A DNA stretch of 64,000 nucleotides from Superficieibacter electus (GCF_002915575.1 NZ_PQGD01000007.1:212102-276101); one strand, 5' to 3'; shown: positions 49,456-61,096, counted from the stretch's first letter. Made by a program: numbers and translations. The notes: a model not told the origin generated them from the sequence alone.

Positions 49456-49626
49456 ATGACTCCCGGCTTGCGCCAGCATAATACCTTTCAGCCGATTATC
49501 CGCACTGTGACAACAATGTAAATAATACAAATTAAATACAAATTTCGCATAAAGCGAAAATGATCACATAAATGTATTATTCACTCAGGCATGCTGAAGA
49601 TCATTTTTCATTACTGAGTGGGGATC
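49456..49626. promoter_or_regulatory. Divergent mngR / mngA promoter region
   Basis: These 171 bp should hold both promoters and the MngR operator. A perfect inverted repeat tttcgc-ataaa-gcgaaa (49543-49559) and a run of tgtaaataatacaa-type repeats are visible and are operator candidates. A half CRP-like site (tgatcacat) follows the palindrome. Confidence 0.5.
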
Positions 49627-51546
49627 ATGATGAACCTGACAACATTGACGCATCCGGAAGCACTCTATCTGCAAACCACATTCGCCAGTCGGGATGACGC
49701 CATACACGCCCTGGCACGGCGGCTGGCGGAGCAGGGTAAAATTAGCGATCTCGGGCAATTTCTCGGCGACGTTTTTGCCCGTGAGGCCGGGGGACCGACC
49801 GCGCTCGGCGAAGGTCTGGCGGTGCCGCACGGCAAGAGTGAGGCGGTTAAGGAAGCTGGATTTGCCGTGGCGACGCTGCGCGAGCCGCTAAGCTGGGAAG
49901 GGGTTGACGGGCCGGAAGAGGTTAACCTTATTGTCCTGTTAGCGATCCCGCCTGGTGAATCGGGTAGCACGCATATGCAGCTTTTAACGGCGTTAACCAG
50001 CCGTCTGGCAGATGATGCCGTCCGCGATGCGGTTAACGCTGCGACTACCCCGGAACAGCTTTTGCAGGCCCTGTCCTCTTCACCGGCAAGTGACAAGAAG
50101 GCGATCGCGATGAACGCGCCGGTCATCGTTTGCGTCACCGCCTGTCCCGCCGGGATCGCCCACACGTATATGGCCGCAGAATATCTGGAAAAGGCAGGCA
50201 AGCAGCTTGGCGTACAGATATTTGTCGAAAAGCAGGGCGCTAACGGGATTGAAGATCGGCTGAGTGCTGAGCAACTTCATGCGGCGCAGGCCTGTATTTT
50301 CGCCGCTGAGGTCGCGATTAAAGACGCTGAGCGCTTCACGGGCATTCCGGCGCTGCATGTCCCCGTGGCAGAGCCGATTCGCCACGCCACGGCGCTGATT
50401 GAACAGGCGCTGGCGCTACAGCCCGCTGAGCAGCCTCGCGTCGCTCTGGCGCAGACGGAGAATAAAAAAAGCGTTAAAACCGAGCTAAAGCAGGCGCTGC
50501 TGAGCGGTATTTCTTTCGCTGTGCCGCTGATTGTCGCGGGCGGTACTGTTCTTGCCGTTTCCGTCCTGCTGGCACAAATGTTGGGCTTGCAGCATCTCTT
50601 CGATCAGGAAAACTCGTGGCTGTGGCTGTATCGCAAGCTCGGGGGCGGCATTCTCGGCACGCTGATGGTGCCAGTGCTGGCGGCCTATACCGCATACTCT
50701 CTGGCCGATAAACCCGCGCTGGCTCCCGGCTTTGCTGCTGGTCTGGCGGCCAATATGATCGGCTCAGGTTTCCTTGGCGCGGTGGTCGGCGGCCTGATTG
50801 CCGGTTATCTGATGCGTTGGGTGAAAGAACATATTCGCCTGAGCAGCAAATTTAACGGCTTTCTGACGTTTTATCTGTACCCGGTGCTGGGAACCCTGGT
50901 GGCAGGCAGCCTGATGCTGTTTGTGATCGGTGAACCGGTGGCGTGGATTAACAATGGACTTACGGCGTGGTTGAAAGGGCTTTCTGGCACTAATGCCTTG
51001 CTGCTTGGGGCGATCCTCGGGTTTATGTGCTCATTCGACCTCGGTGGCCCGGTAAATAAAGCGGCTTACGCGTTTTGTCTTGGCGCAATGGCCAACGGTG
51101 TTTTTGGCCCGTATGCCATCTTCGCGTCGGTCAAAATGGTCTCAGCATTTACCGTCACTGCCTCAACCGTGCTGGCTCCCCATCTCTTCAAAACGTTTGA
51201 AATCGAAACCGGAAAATCAACCTGGCTGCTGGGATTGGCCGGGATTACGGAAGGCGCAATCCCGATGGCAATTGAAGATCCGCTGCGCGTAATTGGTTCC
51301 TTCGTGCTCGGCTCGCTGGTCACGGGCGCGATTGTCGGCGCGATGCACATCGGCCTTTCCACGCCGGGCGCAGGGATTTTTTCACTGTTCCTGCTGCACG
51401 ATGCGGGTACGGGCGGTGTCATGGCCGCAGCGGGGTGGTTAGGCGCGGCGCTAATTGGAACCGCCATTTCCACCTGCATTTTGCTGCTCTGGCGACGTCA
51501 GGCGGTGCGGGCAGGTAAGTATACGCCTGACCGCGTAATGCCATAA
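49627..51546 (+). CDS. mngA: PTS 2-O-alpha-mannosyl-D-glycerate permease, EIIABC
   Basis: This 639-residue phosphotransferase permease has three domains in the order A-B-C. EIIA (about 5-150) has His68 in GLAVPHGK. EIIB (about 162-265) has the phosphocysteine Cys173 in VTACPAGIAHTYMAAEYLEK. EIIC (about 290-635) spans the membrane many times and has FVIGEPVAWIN and GLAGITEGAIPMAIEDP. It imports and phosphorylates mannosylglycerate. The start is ATG 49627 or the next codon; gggg lies just before. mngB follows 24 bp downstream. Confidence 0.95.
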   Translation: MMNLTTLTHPEALYLQTTFASRDDAIHALARRLAEQGKISDLGQFLGDVFAREAGGPTALGEGLAVPHGKSEAVKEAGFAVATLREPLSWEGVDGPEEVNLIVLLAIPPGESGSTHMQLLTALTSRLADDAVRDAVNAATTPEQLLQALSSSPASDKKAIAMNAPVIVCVTACPAGIAHTYMAAEYLEKAGKQLGVQIFVEKQGANGIEDRLSAEQLHAAQACIFAAEVAIKDAERFTGIPALHVPVAEPIRHATALIEQALALQPAEQPRVALAQTENKKSVKTELKQALLSGISFAVPLIVAGGTVLAVSVLLAQMLGLQHLFDQENSWLWLYRKLGGGILGTLMVPVLAAYTAYSLADKPALAPGFAAGLAANMIGSGFLGAVVGGLIAGYLMRWVKEHIRLSSKFNGFLTFYLYPVLGTLVAGSLMLFVIGEPVAWINNGLTAWLKGLSGTNALLLGAILGFMCSFDLGGPVNKAAYAFCLGAMANGVFGPYAIFASVKMVSAFTVTASTVLAPHLFKTFEIETGKSTWLLGLAGITEGAIPMAIEDPLRVIGSFVLGSLVTGAIVGAMHIGLSTPGAGIFSLFLLHDAGTGGVMAAAGWLGAALIGTAISTCILLLWRRQAVRAGKYTPDRVMP

Positions 51547-51570
51547 TTTTGACTTAATCAGGAAACGAAC

Positions 51571-54204
51571 ATGAAAGCTGTATCTCGCGTTCACATTACG
51601 CCGCATATGCACTGGGACAGGGAGTGGTATTTCACCACCGAAGCGTCGCGTATTTTACTTGTTAATAATATGGAAGAAATCCTCACCCGTCTTGAACAGG
51701 ATGCGGAGTATAAATATTACGTTCTGGATGGACAAACGGCGATCCTTGAAGACTACTTTGCCGTTAAGCCGGAAAATAAACCGCGCGTAAAAGCGCTGGT
51801 GCAGGCGGGCAAGTTAATTATCGGCCCCTGGTATACCCAAACTGACACGTCCATCGTTGCCGGGGAGTCTGTCCTGCGCAATCTGCTTTATGGAATGCGC
51901 GATTGCCTGGCATTTGGCGAACCCATGAAAATTGGCTATTTGCCTGATTCCTTCGGCATGTCCGGCCAGTTGCCGCATATCTATAACGGTTTTGGCATCA
52001 GGCGAGCGATGTTCTGGCGCGGCTGTTCCGAACGTCATGGCACGGATAAAACGGAGTTTCTGTGGCAAAGCGGTGAGGGGAGTGAAGTGGTGGCGCAGGT
52101 GCTGCCGCTGGGCTATGCCATTGGTAAATATTTACCGGAGGATGAAGACGGGCTACGTAAACGTCTCGACAGTTACTTTGAGGTACTGGAAAACGCATCA
52201 TTAACCAAAGAAATTCTCTTACCGAACGGCCACGATCAAATGCCCCTCCAGCAAAATATTTTCGCCGTGATGGCAACGCTGCGGGAAATTTATCCCGAGC
52301 GTGAGTTTGTGATGAGTCGCTTCGAAGAGGTTTTTGCGCATATTGAACAACAGCGTAGCCAACTGGCGACGCTAAAAGGGGAGTTTATTGACGGTAAATA
52401 TATGCGAGTTCATCGCACCATCGGCTCTACGCGCATGGATATCAAAATTGCCCATGCGCGTATCGAAAACAAAATCGTCAATATTCTCGAACCGCTGGCG
52501 ACACTTGCCTGGACGCTGGGGTTTGAATACCAGCACGGCCTGCTGGAAAAAATGTGGAAGGAGATCCTTAAGAATCACGCCCATGACAGTATCGGTTGCT
52601 GTTGTAGTGACAACGTTCATCGTGAAATTATGTCGCGTTTCTGGCTGGCGGAAGACATGGCCGATAACCTGATAACTTTTTATATGCGCAAAATTGTCGA
52701 CAACATGCCTGCGCAGGATAATGACAAACTGACGCTTTTTAACCTGATGCCCTGGCCACGTGATGAAGTCATCAATACTTCGGTTCGTCTGCGTGCCAGC
52801 CAGTTCCGTTTGCTGGATAGTGACGGCAATGAGGTCGTCTACTTTATCCGCGATCGGCGTGAACTCGATCCGGGATTGGTTGACCGGCAAATTGTGCATT
52901 ATGGTAACTACGATCCTTTCATTGAATACGATATCCAGTTCAGGCAGGCCCTGCCAGCGATGGGGTTCCAGAGGCTGCATATTATTGCGGGCGAGGAGGC
53001 TACACCACTGCCGGTGATGACACACAGTGGTGCATTGCTGGAGAACGAGTACTGGCGCATTACGCTTAACGAAGACGGAACGCTCAATATGACCGATAAA
53101 GAGAGCGGCCTGGTGTACGAGCGTGTGCTGGAGTTTGAGGACGGTTCGGATGATGGCGATGAGTATGACTATTCTCCGCTGCGCGAAGAGTGGCTGCTGA
53201 CCTCTGTCGGAGCAACCCATCAGGTTGAAGTAATTAACGAGGCGTGGCAGAGCAAGGCAGTGATCAAAAGCGAGCTCGCCATACCGCTTAACCTCGTGGA
53301 ACGCGCGGCCCGTCAATGCTCAGGAACGCTATCGGCACAAACCACCGTTACCCTGAGTCATCAAAGCCGGCGCGTTGATTTTGATGTCCAGTTGAATAAT
53401 CAGGCGGACGATCATCGGGTGCGGGTGCGCATTCCTGTGCCTTACAAAGCTGACTGCGTGCTCACTGACACCCAGTTTGGCTCTATCTCGCGTCCGGTAC
53501 ACGACAGTGCGATGGACAGTTGGCAACAGGACGGCTGGAAAGAGGCACCAGTGCCCGTATGGAATTTGCTTAACTACGCGGTACTTCAACAGTCGGGGCA
53601 GGGGCTCGCGCTCTTCACGGAAGGGCTGCGCGAAATAGAAGTTATCGGCGAAACGCAGAGCGCTTTTGCACTCACGCTTGTGCGCGGCGTCGGACTGCTG
53701 GGTAAAGAAAATTTACTGTTACGCCCGGGGCGGCCTTCCGGGATCAAAATGCCGGTACCGGATTCGCAATTGCGTGGTGAACTCCACTGCCGTTTCAGCC
53801 TGTGGCCTTTCTGCGGAGCACCGCTCAATGCAGGCGTTGCGCAGCAGGCCAGACGCTGGCTTACGCCGGTACAGTGCTACCATAAAATGCCGTGGGATGC
53901 GATGAAGCTGAACCGTAGTAACATTCTGACCCCGGAGCACTACTCGCTTTTCAGCATGCCCGCAACCGGATGCCAACTCAGCGTACTGAAGAAAGCAGAA
54001 GATCGTGATGAACTCATTATCCGCCTTTTTAATCCTTCAGACAGTGACAACGCGGAAACGATGTTGATGTTTAACCGGCAGACGAAATGCTGCCATGAAA
54101 CAACAATGGATGAGCACTGGCTGGAGCAGGGTGAAGTCGTGACAGACACGCCCGTGATACTGAAGCCGGGGCAGTCAAGAACGTGGAGCATTGCGCTCGG
54201 CTAG
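51571..54204 (+). CDS. mngB: Alpha-mannosidase MngB (GH38)
   Basis: This 877-residue glycoside hydrolase family 38 enzyme cleaves the mannosyl-6-phosphate-glycerate brought in by MngA to mannose-6-P and glycerate. The zinc site begins with [10 protein letters not shown] (His14, Asp16). [20 protein letters not shown] contains the probable nucleophile Asp, and [20 protein letters not shown] is a further zinc and substrate block. The length equals that of E. coli MngB. The start follows aggaaacg. Confidence 0.96.
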   Translation: MKAVSRVHITPHMHWDREWYFTTEASRILLVNNMEEILTRLEQDAEYKYYVLDGQTAILEDYFAVKPENKPRVKALVQAGKLIIGPWYTQTDTSIVAGESVLRNLLYGMRDCLAFGEPMKIGYLPDSFGMSGQLPHIYNGFGIRRAMFWRGCSERHGTDKTEFLWQSGEGSEVVAQVLPLGYAIGKYLPEDEDGLRKRLDSYFEVLENASLTKEILLPNGHDQMPLQQNIFAVMATLREIYPEREFVMSRFEEVFAHIEQQRSQLATLKGEFIDGKYMRVHRTIGSTRMDIKIAHARIENKIVNILEPLATLAWTLGFEYQHGLLEKMWKEILKNHAHDSIGCCCSDNVHREIMSRFWLAEDMADNLITFYMRKIVDNMPAQDNDKLTLFNLMPWPRDEVINTSVRLRASQFRLLDSDGNEVVYFIRDRRELDPGLVDRQIVHYGNYDPFIEYDIQFRQALPAMGFQRLHIIAGEEATPLPVMTHSGALLENEYWRITLNEDGTLNMTDKESGLVYERVLEFEDGSDDGDEYDYSPLREEWLLTSVGATHQVEVINEAWQSKAVIKSELAIPLNLVERAARQCSGTLSAQTTVTLSHQSRRVDFDVQLNNQADDHRVRVRIPVPYKADCVLTDTQFGSISRPVHDSAMDSWQQDGWKEAPVPVWNLLNYAVLQQSGQGLALFTEGLREIEVIGETQSAFALTLVRGVGLLGKENLLLRPGRPSGIKMPVPDSQLRGELHCRFSLWPFCGAPLNAGVAQQARRWLTPVQCYHKMPWDAMKLNRSNILTPEHYSLFSMPATGCQLSVLKKAEDRDELIIRLFNPSDSDNAETMLMFNRQTKCCHETTMDEHWLEQGEVVTDTPVILKPGQSRTWSIALG

Positions 54205-54217
54205 CGTCGCGTGCGGA

Positions 54218-54246
54218 CAGTGAAATCCCCCTGTGGGATTTCACTG
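54218..54246 (+). terminator. Hairpin terminator after mngB
   Basis: A 12-bp perfect stem (cagtgaaatccc / gggatttcactg) with a 5-base loop starts 14 bp after mngB. The T run after it is short. Confidence 0.75.
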
Positions 54247-54883
54247 TTCAGGGTGATAATCAACTGGTGGTGTTAATTTTTATATTCTTTGTGGTAAATA
54301 AAATGTAATGGTTGGCTTTGTCTGCTGGTGTGCAAAAAAATAATGTGATCTACCTTTCATTATTGTTCGTCGTCATCTCCTGTTAATTCCTCGCTTATTA
54401 AATTTATTTTGCCTTTTTATCCAGGTATCTAATAATTGATAACGGATGATGTCATTTAAAGATCATGCTATTAACATAAAATTTACTATGTGCTTTATTC
54501 ACCTACATAGTTAACAAAAAAGACTAAAATTGATTTATATCAAAAAGTAATACTTTGATAAAAGCACAGAAAAGAGCTAAATTGTTGCAGATCAAACTAG
54601 CTGGATAACCGTAAAATGGGCAGATATTGATCGATGTCGAAAATCGTAAAATTACTCGCTAAAAACCTGTTTATTGTAAGGGTTTTACAGCGTAGTATAT
54701 TTGCGGGATCAATTTGATATTTTTATTAACGTATTTGTAACTTTTCTTCCGGCCAGGCAGAACGCTTTGAAAAATCGGTCTCTTCCGGTCGAAAAACACA
54801 GATAATTTGTATTGGGGCATGCGTGTGACCCTTTCTAACGGGGTTCACTCTCGGAGTCTTCATGCGATGAGCAAGGAGTCATG
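54247..54883 (+). promoter_or_regulatory. cydA upstream regulatory region
   Basis: These 637 bp hold no gene and are strongly A+T rich. In E. coli the region carries several promoters controlled by ArcA and Fnr for low-oxygen expression of cydAB. A perfect FNR palindrome lies at 54530-54543 and several gttaa / ttaac elements typical of ArcA boxes surround it. Confidence 0.75.
54530..54543 (+). promoter_or_regulatory. FNR-binding site upstream of cydA
   Basis: TTGAT-ttat-ATCAA is a perfect match to the FNR consensus TTGAT-N4-ATCAA. It fits the known repression of cydA by Fnr under strict anaerobiosis. Confidence 0.75.
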
Positions 54884-56452
54884 ATGTTAGATATAGTCGA
54901 ACTGTCGCGCTTACAGTTTGCCTTGACTGCGATGTACCACTTTCTGTTTGTGCCGCTGACGCTGGGTATGGCGTTTCTGCTGGCCATCATGGAAACGGTT
55001 TACGTCCTCTCCGGCAAACAGATTTATAAAGATATGACCAAATTCTGGGGCAAGTTGTTTGGTATTAACTTTGCGCTGGGTGTGGCTACCGGTCTGACCA
55101 TGGAGTTCCAGTTCGGGACAAACTGGTCTTACTATTCGCATTACGTTGGTGACATCTTTGGTGCGCCGCTGGCCATTGAAGGGCTGATGGCCTTTTTCCT
55201 TGAGTCCACCTTTGTAGGTCTGTTTTTCTTCGGCTGGGATCGCCTGAGCAAAGTGCAGCACATGGCCGTCACCTGGCTGGTGGCCCTCGGCTCTAACCTC
55301 TCTGCACTGTGGATACTTGTCGCTAACGGCTGGATGCAAAACCCAATTGCCTCGGATTTCAACTTCGAAACCATGCGCATGGAAATGGTCAGCTTCTCCG
55401 AGCTGGTGCTTAACCCGGTCGCTCAGGTGAAATTTGTCCACACCGTTGCCTCCGGCTACGTGTGCGGCGCAATGTTCATTTTGGGTATCAGCGCTTACTA
55501 CATGCTGCGCGGCCGCGATTTCGCGTTCGCTAAACGTTCTTTTGCTATCGCGGCGAGCTTTGGTATGGCGGCAGTGCTTTCTGTCATCGTACTGGGTGAT
55601 GAATCCGGCTACGAAATGGGCGACGTGCAGAAGACCAAGCTTGCTGCTATCGAAGCTGAATGGGAAACACAGCCAGCTCCAGCATCCTTTACGCTGTTTG
55701 GCATTCCGGATCAAGACAGCCAGGAAAACCATTTCGCTATCCAGATTCCTTACGCACTGGGCATTATTGCCACCCGCTCAGTGGACACGCCGGTCATTGG
55801 TCTCAAAGACCTGATGGTGCAGCATGAAGAGCGTATCCGTAACGGTATGCGTGCTTATCACCTGCTTGAAGAACTGCGCGCCGGTTCTACCGATCAGGGC
55901 GTGCGCGAGCAGTTTAACAGCGTGAAAAAAGACCTGGGCTATGGTCTGTTACTGAAGCGCTACACGCAAAATGTGACTGACGCCACTGAAGCGCAAATCC
56001 AGCAGGCGACGAAGGATTCTATTCCGCGCGTGGCACCGCTGTACTTCGCCTTCCGCATCATGGTCGGCTGTGGTGTGCTGATGTTGTTGATTATCGCCGC
56101 CTCCTTCTGGAGCGTGATCCGCAACCGTATCGGGCAAAAACGCTGGCTGCTGCGTACCGCATTCTATGCTATCCCGCTGCCGTGGATCGCTATCGAAGCC
56201 GGCTGGTTTGTTGCTGAATATGGTCGTCAACCGTGGGCAATCGGTGAAGTTCTGCCGACCGCTGTCGCAAACTCGTCGTTAACCCCGGGCGATCTGATTT
56301 TCTCTATGCTGTTAATTTGCGGCCTGTACACACTGTTCCTGGTGGCAGAGTTGTTCCTGATGTTCAAATTTGCACGCCTTGGGCCAAGCAGCCTGAAGAC
56401 CGGTCGTTATCACTACGAACAGTCCTCCGTCGCTTCGCAGCCGGCACGCTAA
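54884..56452 (+). CDS. cydA: Cytochrome bd-I ubiquinol oxidase subunit I
   Basis: This 522-residue inner-membrane protein carries haems b558, b595 and d. His19 ([10 protein letters not shown]) binds a haem, as do the histidine of [12 protein letters not shown] and a methionine near 393 (IMVGCGVLM). The quinol-binding Q loop lies near residues 250-310 ([17 protein letters not shown]). It reduces oxygen to water at low oxygen tension. ATG 54884 has aaggag at best spacing; the adjacent ATG 54881 is too close to it. Confidence 0.96.
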   Translation: MLDIVELSRLQFALTAMYHFLFVPLTLGMAFLLAIMETVYVLSGKQIYKDMTKFWGKLFGINFALGVATGLTMEFQFGTNWSYYSHYVGDIFGAPLAIEGLMAFFLESTFVGLFFFGWDRLSKVQHMAVTWLVALGSNLSALWILVANGWMQNPIASDFNFETMRMEMVSFSELVLNPVAQVKFVHTVASGYVCGAMFILGISAYYMLRGRDFAFAKRSFAIAASFGMAAVLSVIVLGDESGYEMGDVQKTKLAAIEAEWETQPAPASFTLFGIPDQDSQENHFAIQIPYALGIIATRSVDTPVIGLKDLMVQHEERIRNGMRAYHLLEELRAGSTDQGVREQFNSVKKDLGYGLLLKRYTQNVTDATEAQIQQATKDSIPRVAPLYFAFRIMVGCGVLMLLIIAASFWSVIRNRIGQKRWLLRTAFYAIPLPWIAIEAGWFVAEYGRQPWAIGEVLPTAVANSSLTPGDLIFSMLLICGLYTLFLVAELFLMFKFARLGPSSLKTGRYHYEQSSVASQPAR

Positions 56453-56467
56453 GACAGGAGTCGTCAA

Positions 56468-57607
56468 ATGATCGATTATGAAGTATTGCGTTTTATCTGG
56501 TGGCTGTTGATTGGCGTTCTGCTGATTGGTTTTGCAGTGACCGACGGCTTCGACATGGGGGTGGGCATGCTCACCCGTTTCCTCGGTCGTAACGACACCG
56601 AGCGTCGAATCATGATTAACTCTATTGCGCCGCACTGGGACGGTAACCAGGTATGGCTGATTACCGCTGGTGGTGCGCTGTTTGCGGCATGGCCAATGGT
56701 TTACGCTGCGGCATTCTCTGGCTTCTATGTCGCGATGATTCTGGTGCTGGCTTCATTGTTCTTCCGTCCGGTAGGGTTTGACTACCGTTCTAAGATCGAA
56801 GTGTCACGCTGGCGCAATATGTGGGACTGGGGCATTTTCATCGGTAGCTTTGTGCCGCCGCTGGTGATTGGCGTGGCGTTCGGTAACCTGTTGCAGGGCG
56901 TGCCGTTTAACGTCGATGAATATATGCGCCTGTACTACACCGGTAACTTCTTCCAGTTACTGAACCCGTTTGGTCTGCTGGCAGGTGTAGTCAGCGTGGC
57001 GATGATCATCACTCAGGGCGCGACGTACCTGCAAATGCGTACCGTGGGTGAACTGCATCTGCGTTCGCGCACCACCTCGCAAATTGCTGCGCTGGTGACC
57101 CTGATTGGTTTTGCCCTGGCCGGTGTTTGGGTGATGTATGGGATTGATGGCTATGTGGTGACGTCTGCCATCGATCATCATGCAGCCTCTAACCCGTTGA
57201 CCAAAGAAGTCACTCGTCAGGCAGGTGCCTGGCTGGTTAACTTCAATAACATGCCAGTGCTGTGGGCTATTCCTGCGCTGGGTGTGGTGTTGCCGTTGCT
57301 GACTATCCTGCTGTCACGTCTGGAAAGAGGTGCGCTGGCGTTTGTAGTTTCCTCTTTAACTCTGGCCTGTATCATTCTGACCGCCGGTATTGCGATGTTC
57401 CCGTTCGTGATGCCGTCCAGCACGATGATGAACGCCAGTCTGACAATGTGGGATGCGACTTCCAGCCAGATGACGCTGAATCTGATGACCTTTGTGGCGC
57501 TGGTATTTGTCCCAATCATTCTTCTCTACACCGGCTGGTGCTACTGGAAGATGTTTGGACGCATTACCAAAGAACATATCGAAAGCAACACTCACTCAAT
57601 GTACTAA
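56468..57607 (+). CDS. cydB: Cytochrome bd-I ubiquinol oxidase subunit II
   Basis: This 379-residue, eight-helix membrane protein starts MIDYEVLRFIWWLLIGVLLIG. It has GFDMGVGMLTRFLGRNDTERR, APHWDGNQVWLITAGGALFAAWP and FVMPSSTMMNASLTMWDATSS. It pairs with CydA and supports haem and ubiquinone binding. The length is that of E. coli. caggag precedes the start, and cydX follows after 14 bp. Confidence 0.96.
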   Translation: MIDYEVLRFIWWLLIGVLLIGFAVTDGFDMGVGMLTRFLGRNDTERRIMINSIAPHWDGNQVWLITAGGALFAAWPMVYAAAFSGFYVAMILVLASLFFRPVGFDYRSKIEVSRWRNMWDWGIFIGSFVPPLVIGVAFGNLLQGVPFNVDEYMRLYYTGNFFQLLNPFGLLAGVVSVAMIITQGATYLQMRTVGELHLRSRTTSQIAALVTLIGFALAGVWVMYGIDGYVVTSAIDHHAASNPLTKEVTRQAGAWLVNFNNMPVLWAIPALGVVLPLLTILLSRLERGALAFVVSSLTLACIILTAGIAMFPFVMPSSTMMNASLTMWDATSSQMTLNLMTFVALVFVPIILLYTGWCYWKMFGRITKEHIESNTHSMY

Positions 57608-57621
57608 GTAAGGAGCACATT

Positions 57622-57735
57622 ATGTGGTATTTCGCATGGATTCTGGGAACGCTTCTTGCCTGTGCATTCGGCGTGATCACCGCCCTGGCGCTGGAGCACG
57701 TTGAAGCGTCTAAAACGGGTGAAGAAAGACACTGA
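57622..57735 (+). CDS. cydX: Cytochrome bd-I small subunit CydX
   Basis: This 37-residue single-span protein starts MWYFAWILGTLLACAFGVIT and continues with ALALEHVEASK. The length and sequence match E. coli CydX (YbgT), needed for stable oxidase and haem d. aaggag stands before the ATG. Its stop overlaps the ybgE start by one base (tgatg). Confidence 0.95.
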   Translation: MWYFAWILGTLLACAFGVITALALEHVEASKTGEERH

Positions 57736-58028
57736 TGGTCAAGATTATCGCTACGCTGTACGCGGTAATGGATAAGCGCCCGTTACGGGCGCTTTCTTTA
57801 ATCATGGCTTTAGTACTGGCTGGCTGTATTTTCTGGGACCCGACGCGCTTTGCGGCGAAAACCAGCGAACTGGAAATATGGCATGGCCTGGTACTGATGT
57901 GGGCGGTCTGCGCAGGCGTAATTCACGGCGTCGGCTTTCGTCCCCGCACGACCCTCTGGCAGGGCATTTTTTGCCCGCTACTTGCTGATTTGCTCCTGAT
58001 TACCGGCTTGATTTTTTTCTTTAATTGA
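57735..58028 (+). CDS. ybgE: Cyd operon membrane protein YbgE
   Basis: This 97-residue protein has three hydrophobic helices and starts MVKIIATLYAVMDKRPLRAL. It contains SELEIWHGLVLMWAVCAGVI and HGVGF. It is always encoded after cydABX in enterics, but its function is not established. It is translationally coupled to cydX and followed by a terminator. Confidence 0.94.
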   Translation: MVKIIATLYAVMDKRPLRALSLIMALVLAGCIFWDPTRFAAKTSELEIWHGLVLMWAVCAGVIHGVGFRPRTTLWQGIFCPLLADLLLITGLIFFFN

Positions 58029-58050
58029 GCAAGTACACATCTTTACGTTT

Positions 58051-58078
58051 ATGGGCTTGCAAAAGCCCATAAATTTTT
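58051..58078 (+). terminator. Rho-independent terminator of cydABX-ybgE
   Basis: An 8-bp stem (atgggctt / aagcccat) with a gcaa loop is followed by aaattttt. It starts 23 bp after ybgE. Confidence 0.8.
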
Positions 58079-58175
58079 ACTCTACGTTTACGTCAACCCA
58101 TTCCAAACCACCTTGCCCGCGCGTATAGTAGCGAAGTTTGAAAGCTCTAACCTTTTTGCGTTACTGGGATGTAAA

Positions 58176-59269
<1,094 letters not shown>

Positions 59270-59272
59270 ATC

Positions 59273-59701
59273 ATGGCTAAAGCACGTGGAAGAGCGCGCC
59301 GCGAACTCAAGTCCGAGATCAACATCGTTCCGTTGCTGGACGTGCTGCTGGTGCTGGTACTGATCTTCATGGCCACCGCGCCGATCATCACCCAGAGCGT
59401 GGAGGTAGATCTGCCGGAAGCGACTGAAACGCAGGCGGTCAGTTCAAATGATGAGCCGCCGGTCATTATTCAGGTCTCTGGTATTGGGCAGTACAGCATA
59501 AAAGTGGGGCAGGAAGAGCTTCCGCAATTGCCATCGGAGCAGGTTATTGCTGAAGCACAGCGTCGCCTGGCTGCGAATCCGAAAGCGGTCTTCTTAATTG
59601 GTGGCGCGAAAGACGTGCCCTATGATGAAATTATTAAAGCGCTGAACCTGCTACACAGTGCGGGTGTGAAATCGGTTGGTTTGATGACGCAACCTATTTG
59701 A
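59273..59701 (+). CDS. tolR: Tol-Pal system protein TolR
   Basis: This 142-residue protein has one membrane helix at about residues 18-40 with the proton-carrying Asp23 (IVPLLDVLLVLVLIFMATAP). A periplasmic ExbD-type domain follows. It works with TolQ as the stator of the Tol motor. It starts 3 bp after tolQ, with aagggg ahead. Confidence 0.96.
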   Translation: MAKARGRARRELKSEINIVPLLDVLLVLVLIFMATAPIITQSVEVDLPEATETQAVSSNDEPPVIIQVSGIGQYSIKVGQEELPQLPSEQVIAEAQRRLAANPKAVFLIGGAKDVPYDEIIKALNLLHSAGVKSVGLMTQPI

Positions 59702-59764
59702 TCATCTGCTTGGCTCTGGCGTTTTTACGTCAGGTAGCGGGCAAACTGTTTTTGGGAACCGAGA

Positions 59765-60964
59765 GTGTTAAAGGCAACCGAACAAAACGACAAGCTTAAA
59801 CGCGCGATCATCATTTCAGTCGTGCTGCACATCATTTTGATTGCGGTACTGATTTGGGGATCGTTCGACGAGCATATTGAAGCTTCTGCGGGTGGGGGAG
59901 GTGGCTCCTCTATCGACGCGGTCATGGTCGATTCCGGCGCGGTTGTTGAGCAATATAACCGCACCAAAGCTCAGGATGCGAGCGCTAAGCGTGCTGCGGA
60001 GCAGCGGAAAAAACAAGAGCAACAGCAGGCGGACGAGTTGCGTGAGCAGCAGGCCGCAAAACAGGAAGAGCTGAAAAAGCTGGAGCAGGAGCGTCTGGCC
60101 GCAGAAGAAAAAGCGCGCGAACAGGCAGCAGAGCAGAAACAGGCTGAAGCTAAAGCGCAGCAAGCACAAGAGCAGCAAAAACAGGCTGAGGAAGCCGCGG
60201 CGAAGGCCGAAGCTGCTGCCAAAGCGAAAGCCGATGCTCAGGCGAAAGCAGCCGCGGATGCGGCTAAAAAAGCCGCTGCTGACGCAAAGAAAAAGGCCGA
60301 TGCTGAAGCGGCTGCCGAGGCGAAGAAACAGGCTGATGCTGCCAAAGCCGCGGCGGATGCCCAGAAGAAAGCCGAGGCTGATGCAGCTAAAAAAGCGGCG
60401 GCTGAGAAAGCGGCCGCTAAGAAGAAAGCGGCGGACAAGGCTGCCGCAGATAAAAAAGCGGCTGCGGATAAAGCTGCGGCGGATAAGAAAGCCGCTGACA
60501 AGGCTGCTGCGGATAAAGCTGCGGCGGATAAGAAAGCCGCTGACAAGGCTGCTGCGAATAAAGCTGCGGCCGATAAAAAAGCCGCCGCTGAAGCAGATGA
60601 TCTCTTTGGCGATCTAAGTTCCGGTAAGAATGCACCGAAAGCGGGTAATCCTTCCTCGCCAGGACAGGGCAATAATAAAGCAAATGGCCCTACTCAAGGC
60701 GAGATTAATGATTACGGTTCGCAAGTTCAGGCGGCAATTAAGAATTACCTGCATGACTGGAGTAGTTATCAGGGTAAAGTTTGTACCTTGCGTATTCGGC
60801 TGGCAAGAGATGGGACGCTGCTTGATGCTAAGATAGAAGATGGAGATCCAGCATTTTGTCAGGCTATGCTTGCAGCCACCAATCGGATGTCGAAATTCCC
60901 TAAACCTCCGAGTGACGGGATTTATGAGACTTTCAAAAACGCGCCAATGGATTTTAAACCTTAA
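59765..60964 (+). CDS. tolA: Tol-Pal system protein TolA
   Basis: This 399-residue protein has one N-terminal membrane helix (about 13-34), then a GGGGG-containing hinge. A long alanine/lysine-rich helical domain (about 60-285) spans the periplasm. A C-terminal globular domain (about 305-399) has a cysteine pair (VCTLRI, FCQAM) and ends NAPMDFKP. It links TolQR to TolB and Pal. It is about 22 residues shorter than E. coli TolA as remembered, the difference falling in the repeats. The start codon is GTG. DNA repeats coding AADKAAADKKAAD-type units lie at about 60420-60590. Confidence 0.95.
   Translation: MLKATEQNDKLKRAIIISVVLHIILIAVLIWGSFDEHIEASAGGGGGSSIDAVMVDSGAVVEQYNRTKAQDASAKRAAEQRKKQEQQQADELREQQAAKQEELKKLEQERLAAEEKAREQAAEQKQAEAKAQQAQEQQKQAEEAAAKAEAAAKAKADAQAKAAADAAKKAAADAKKKADAEAAAEAKKQADAAKAAADAQKKAEADAAKKAAAEKAAAKKKAADKAAADKKAAADKAAADKKAADKAAADKAAADKKAADKAAANKAAADKKAAAEADDLFGDLSSGKNAPKAGNPSSPGQGNNKANGPTQGEINDYGSQVQAAIKNYLHDWSSYQGKVCTLRIRLARDGTLLDAKIEDGDPAFCQAMLAATNRMSKFPKPPSDGIYETFKNAPMDFKP
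60420..60590 (+). repeat. Coding tandem repeats in tolA domain II
   Basis: Short units coding ADKAAADKKAAD recur. The two blocks near 60475-60515 and 60526-60566 are almost identical over about 40 bp (gcggataagaaagccgctga). Such in-frame repeats can change number by slippage and explain length variation of TolA between strains. Confidence 0.8.
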
Positions 60965-61096
60965 GCCATTTCTTCCTATGCAAACAGGAAAAAATAGACC
61001 AGGTTTAGTCGCAGGGTGAAAGTAGTTTTGTCCATTTTAGTTTGTTAACATTCTGCTAAATTATCGTGGGCTTTCCGCCTGGATAAGGGAGATATG

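Noticed and set aside
52372-53316. Minus-strand open frame (314 codons) opposite mngB
   Set aside because: It lies fully inside mngB and shows no domain, signal or ribosome site.
59816-60178. Leucine/cysteine-rich membrane-like protein opposite tolA
   Set aside because: The hydrophobicity is the mirror of the Glu/Gln/Lys-rich tolA repeats and has no ribosome site.
60238-60672. Alanine-rich minus-strand frame opposite tolA
   Set aside because: It is the reverse reading of alanine/lysine repeats and pure low complexity.
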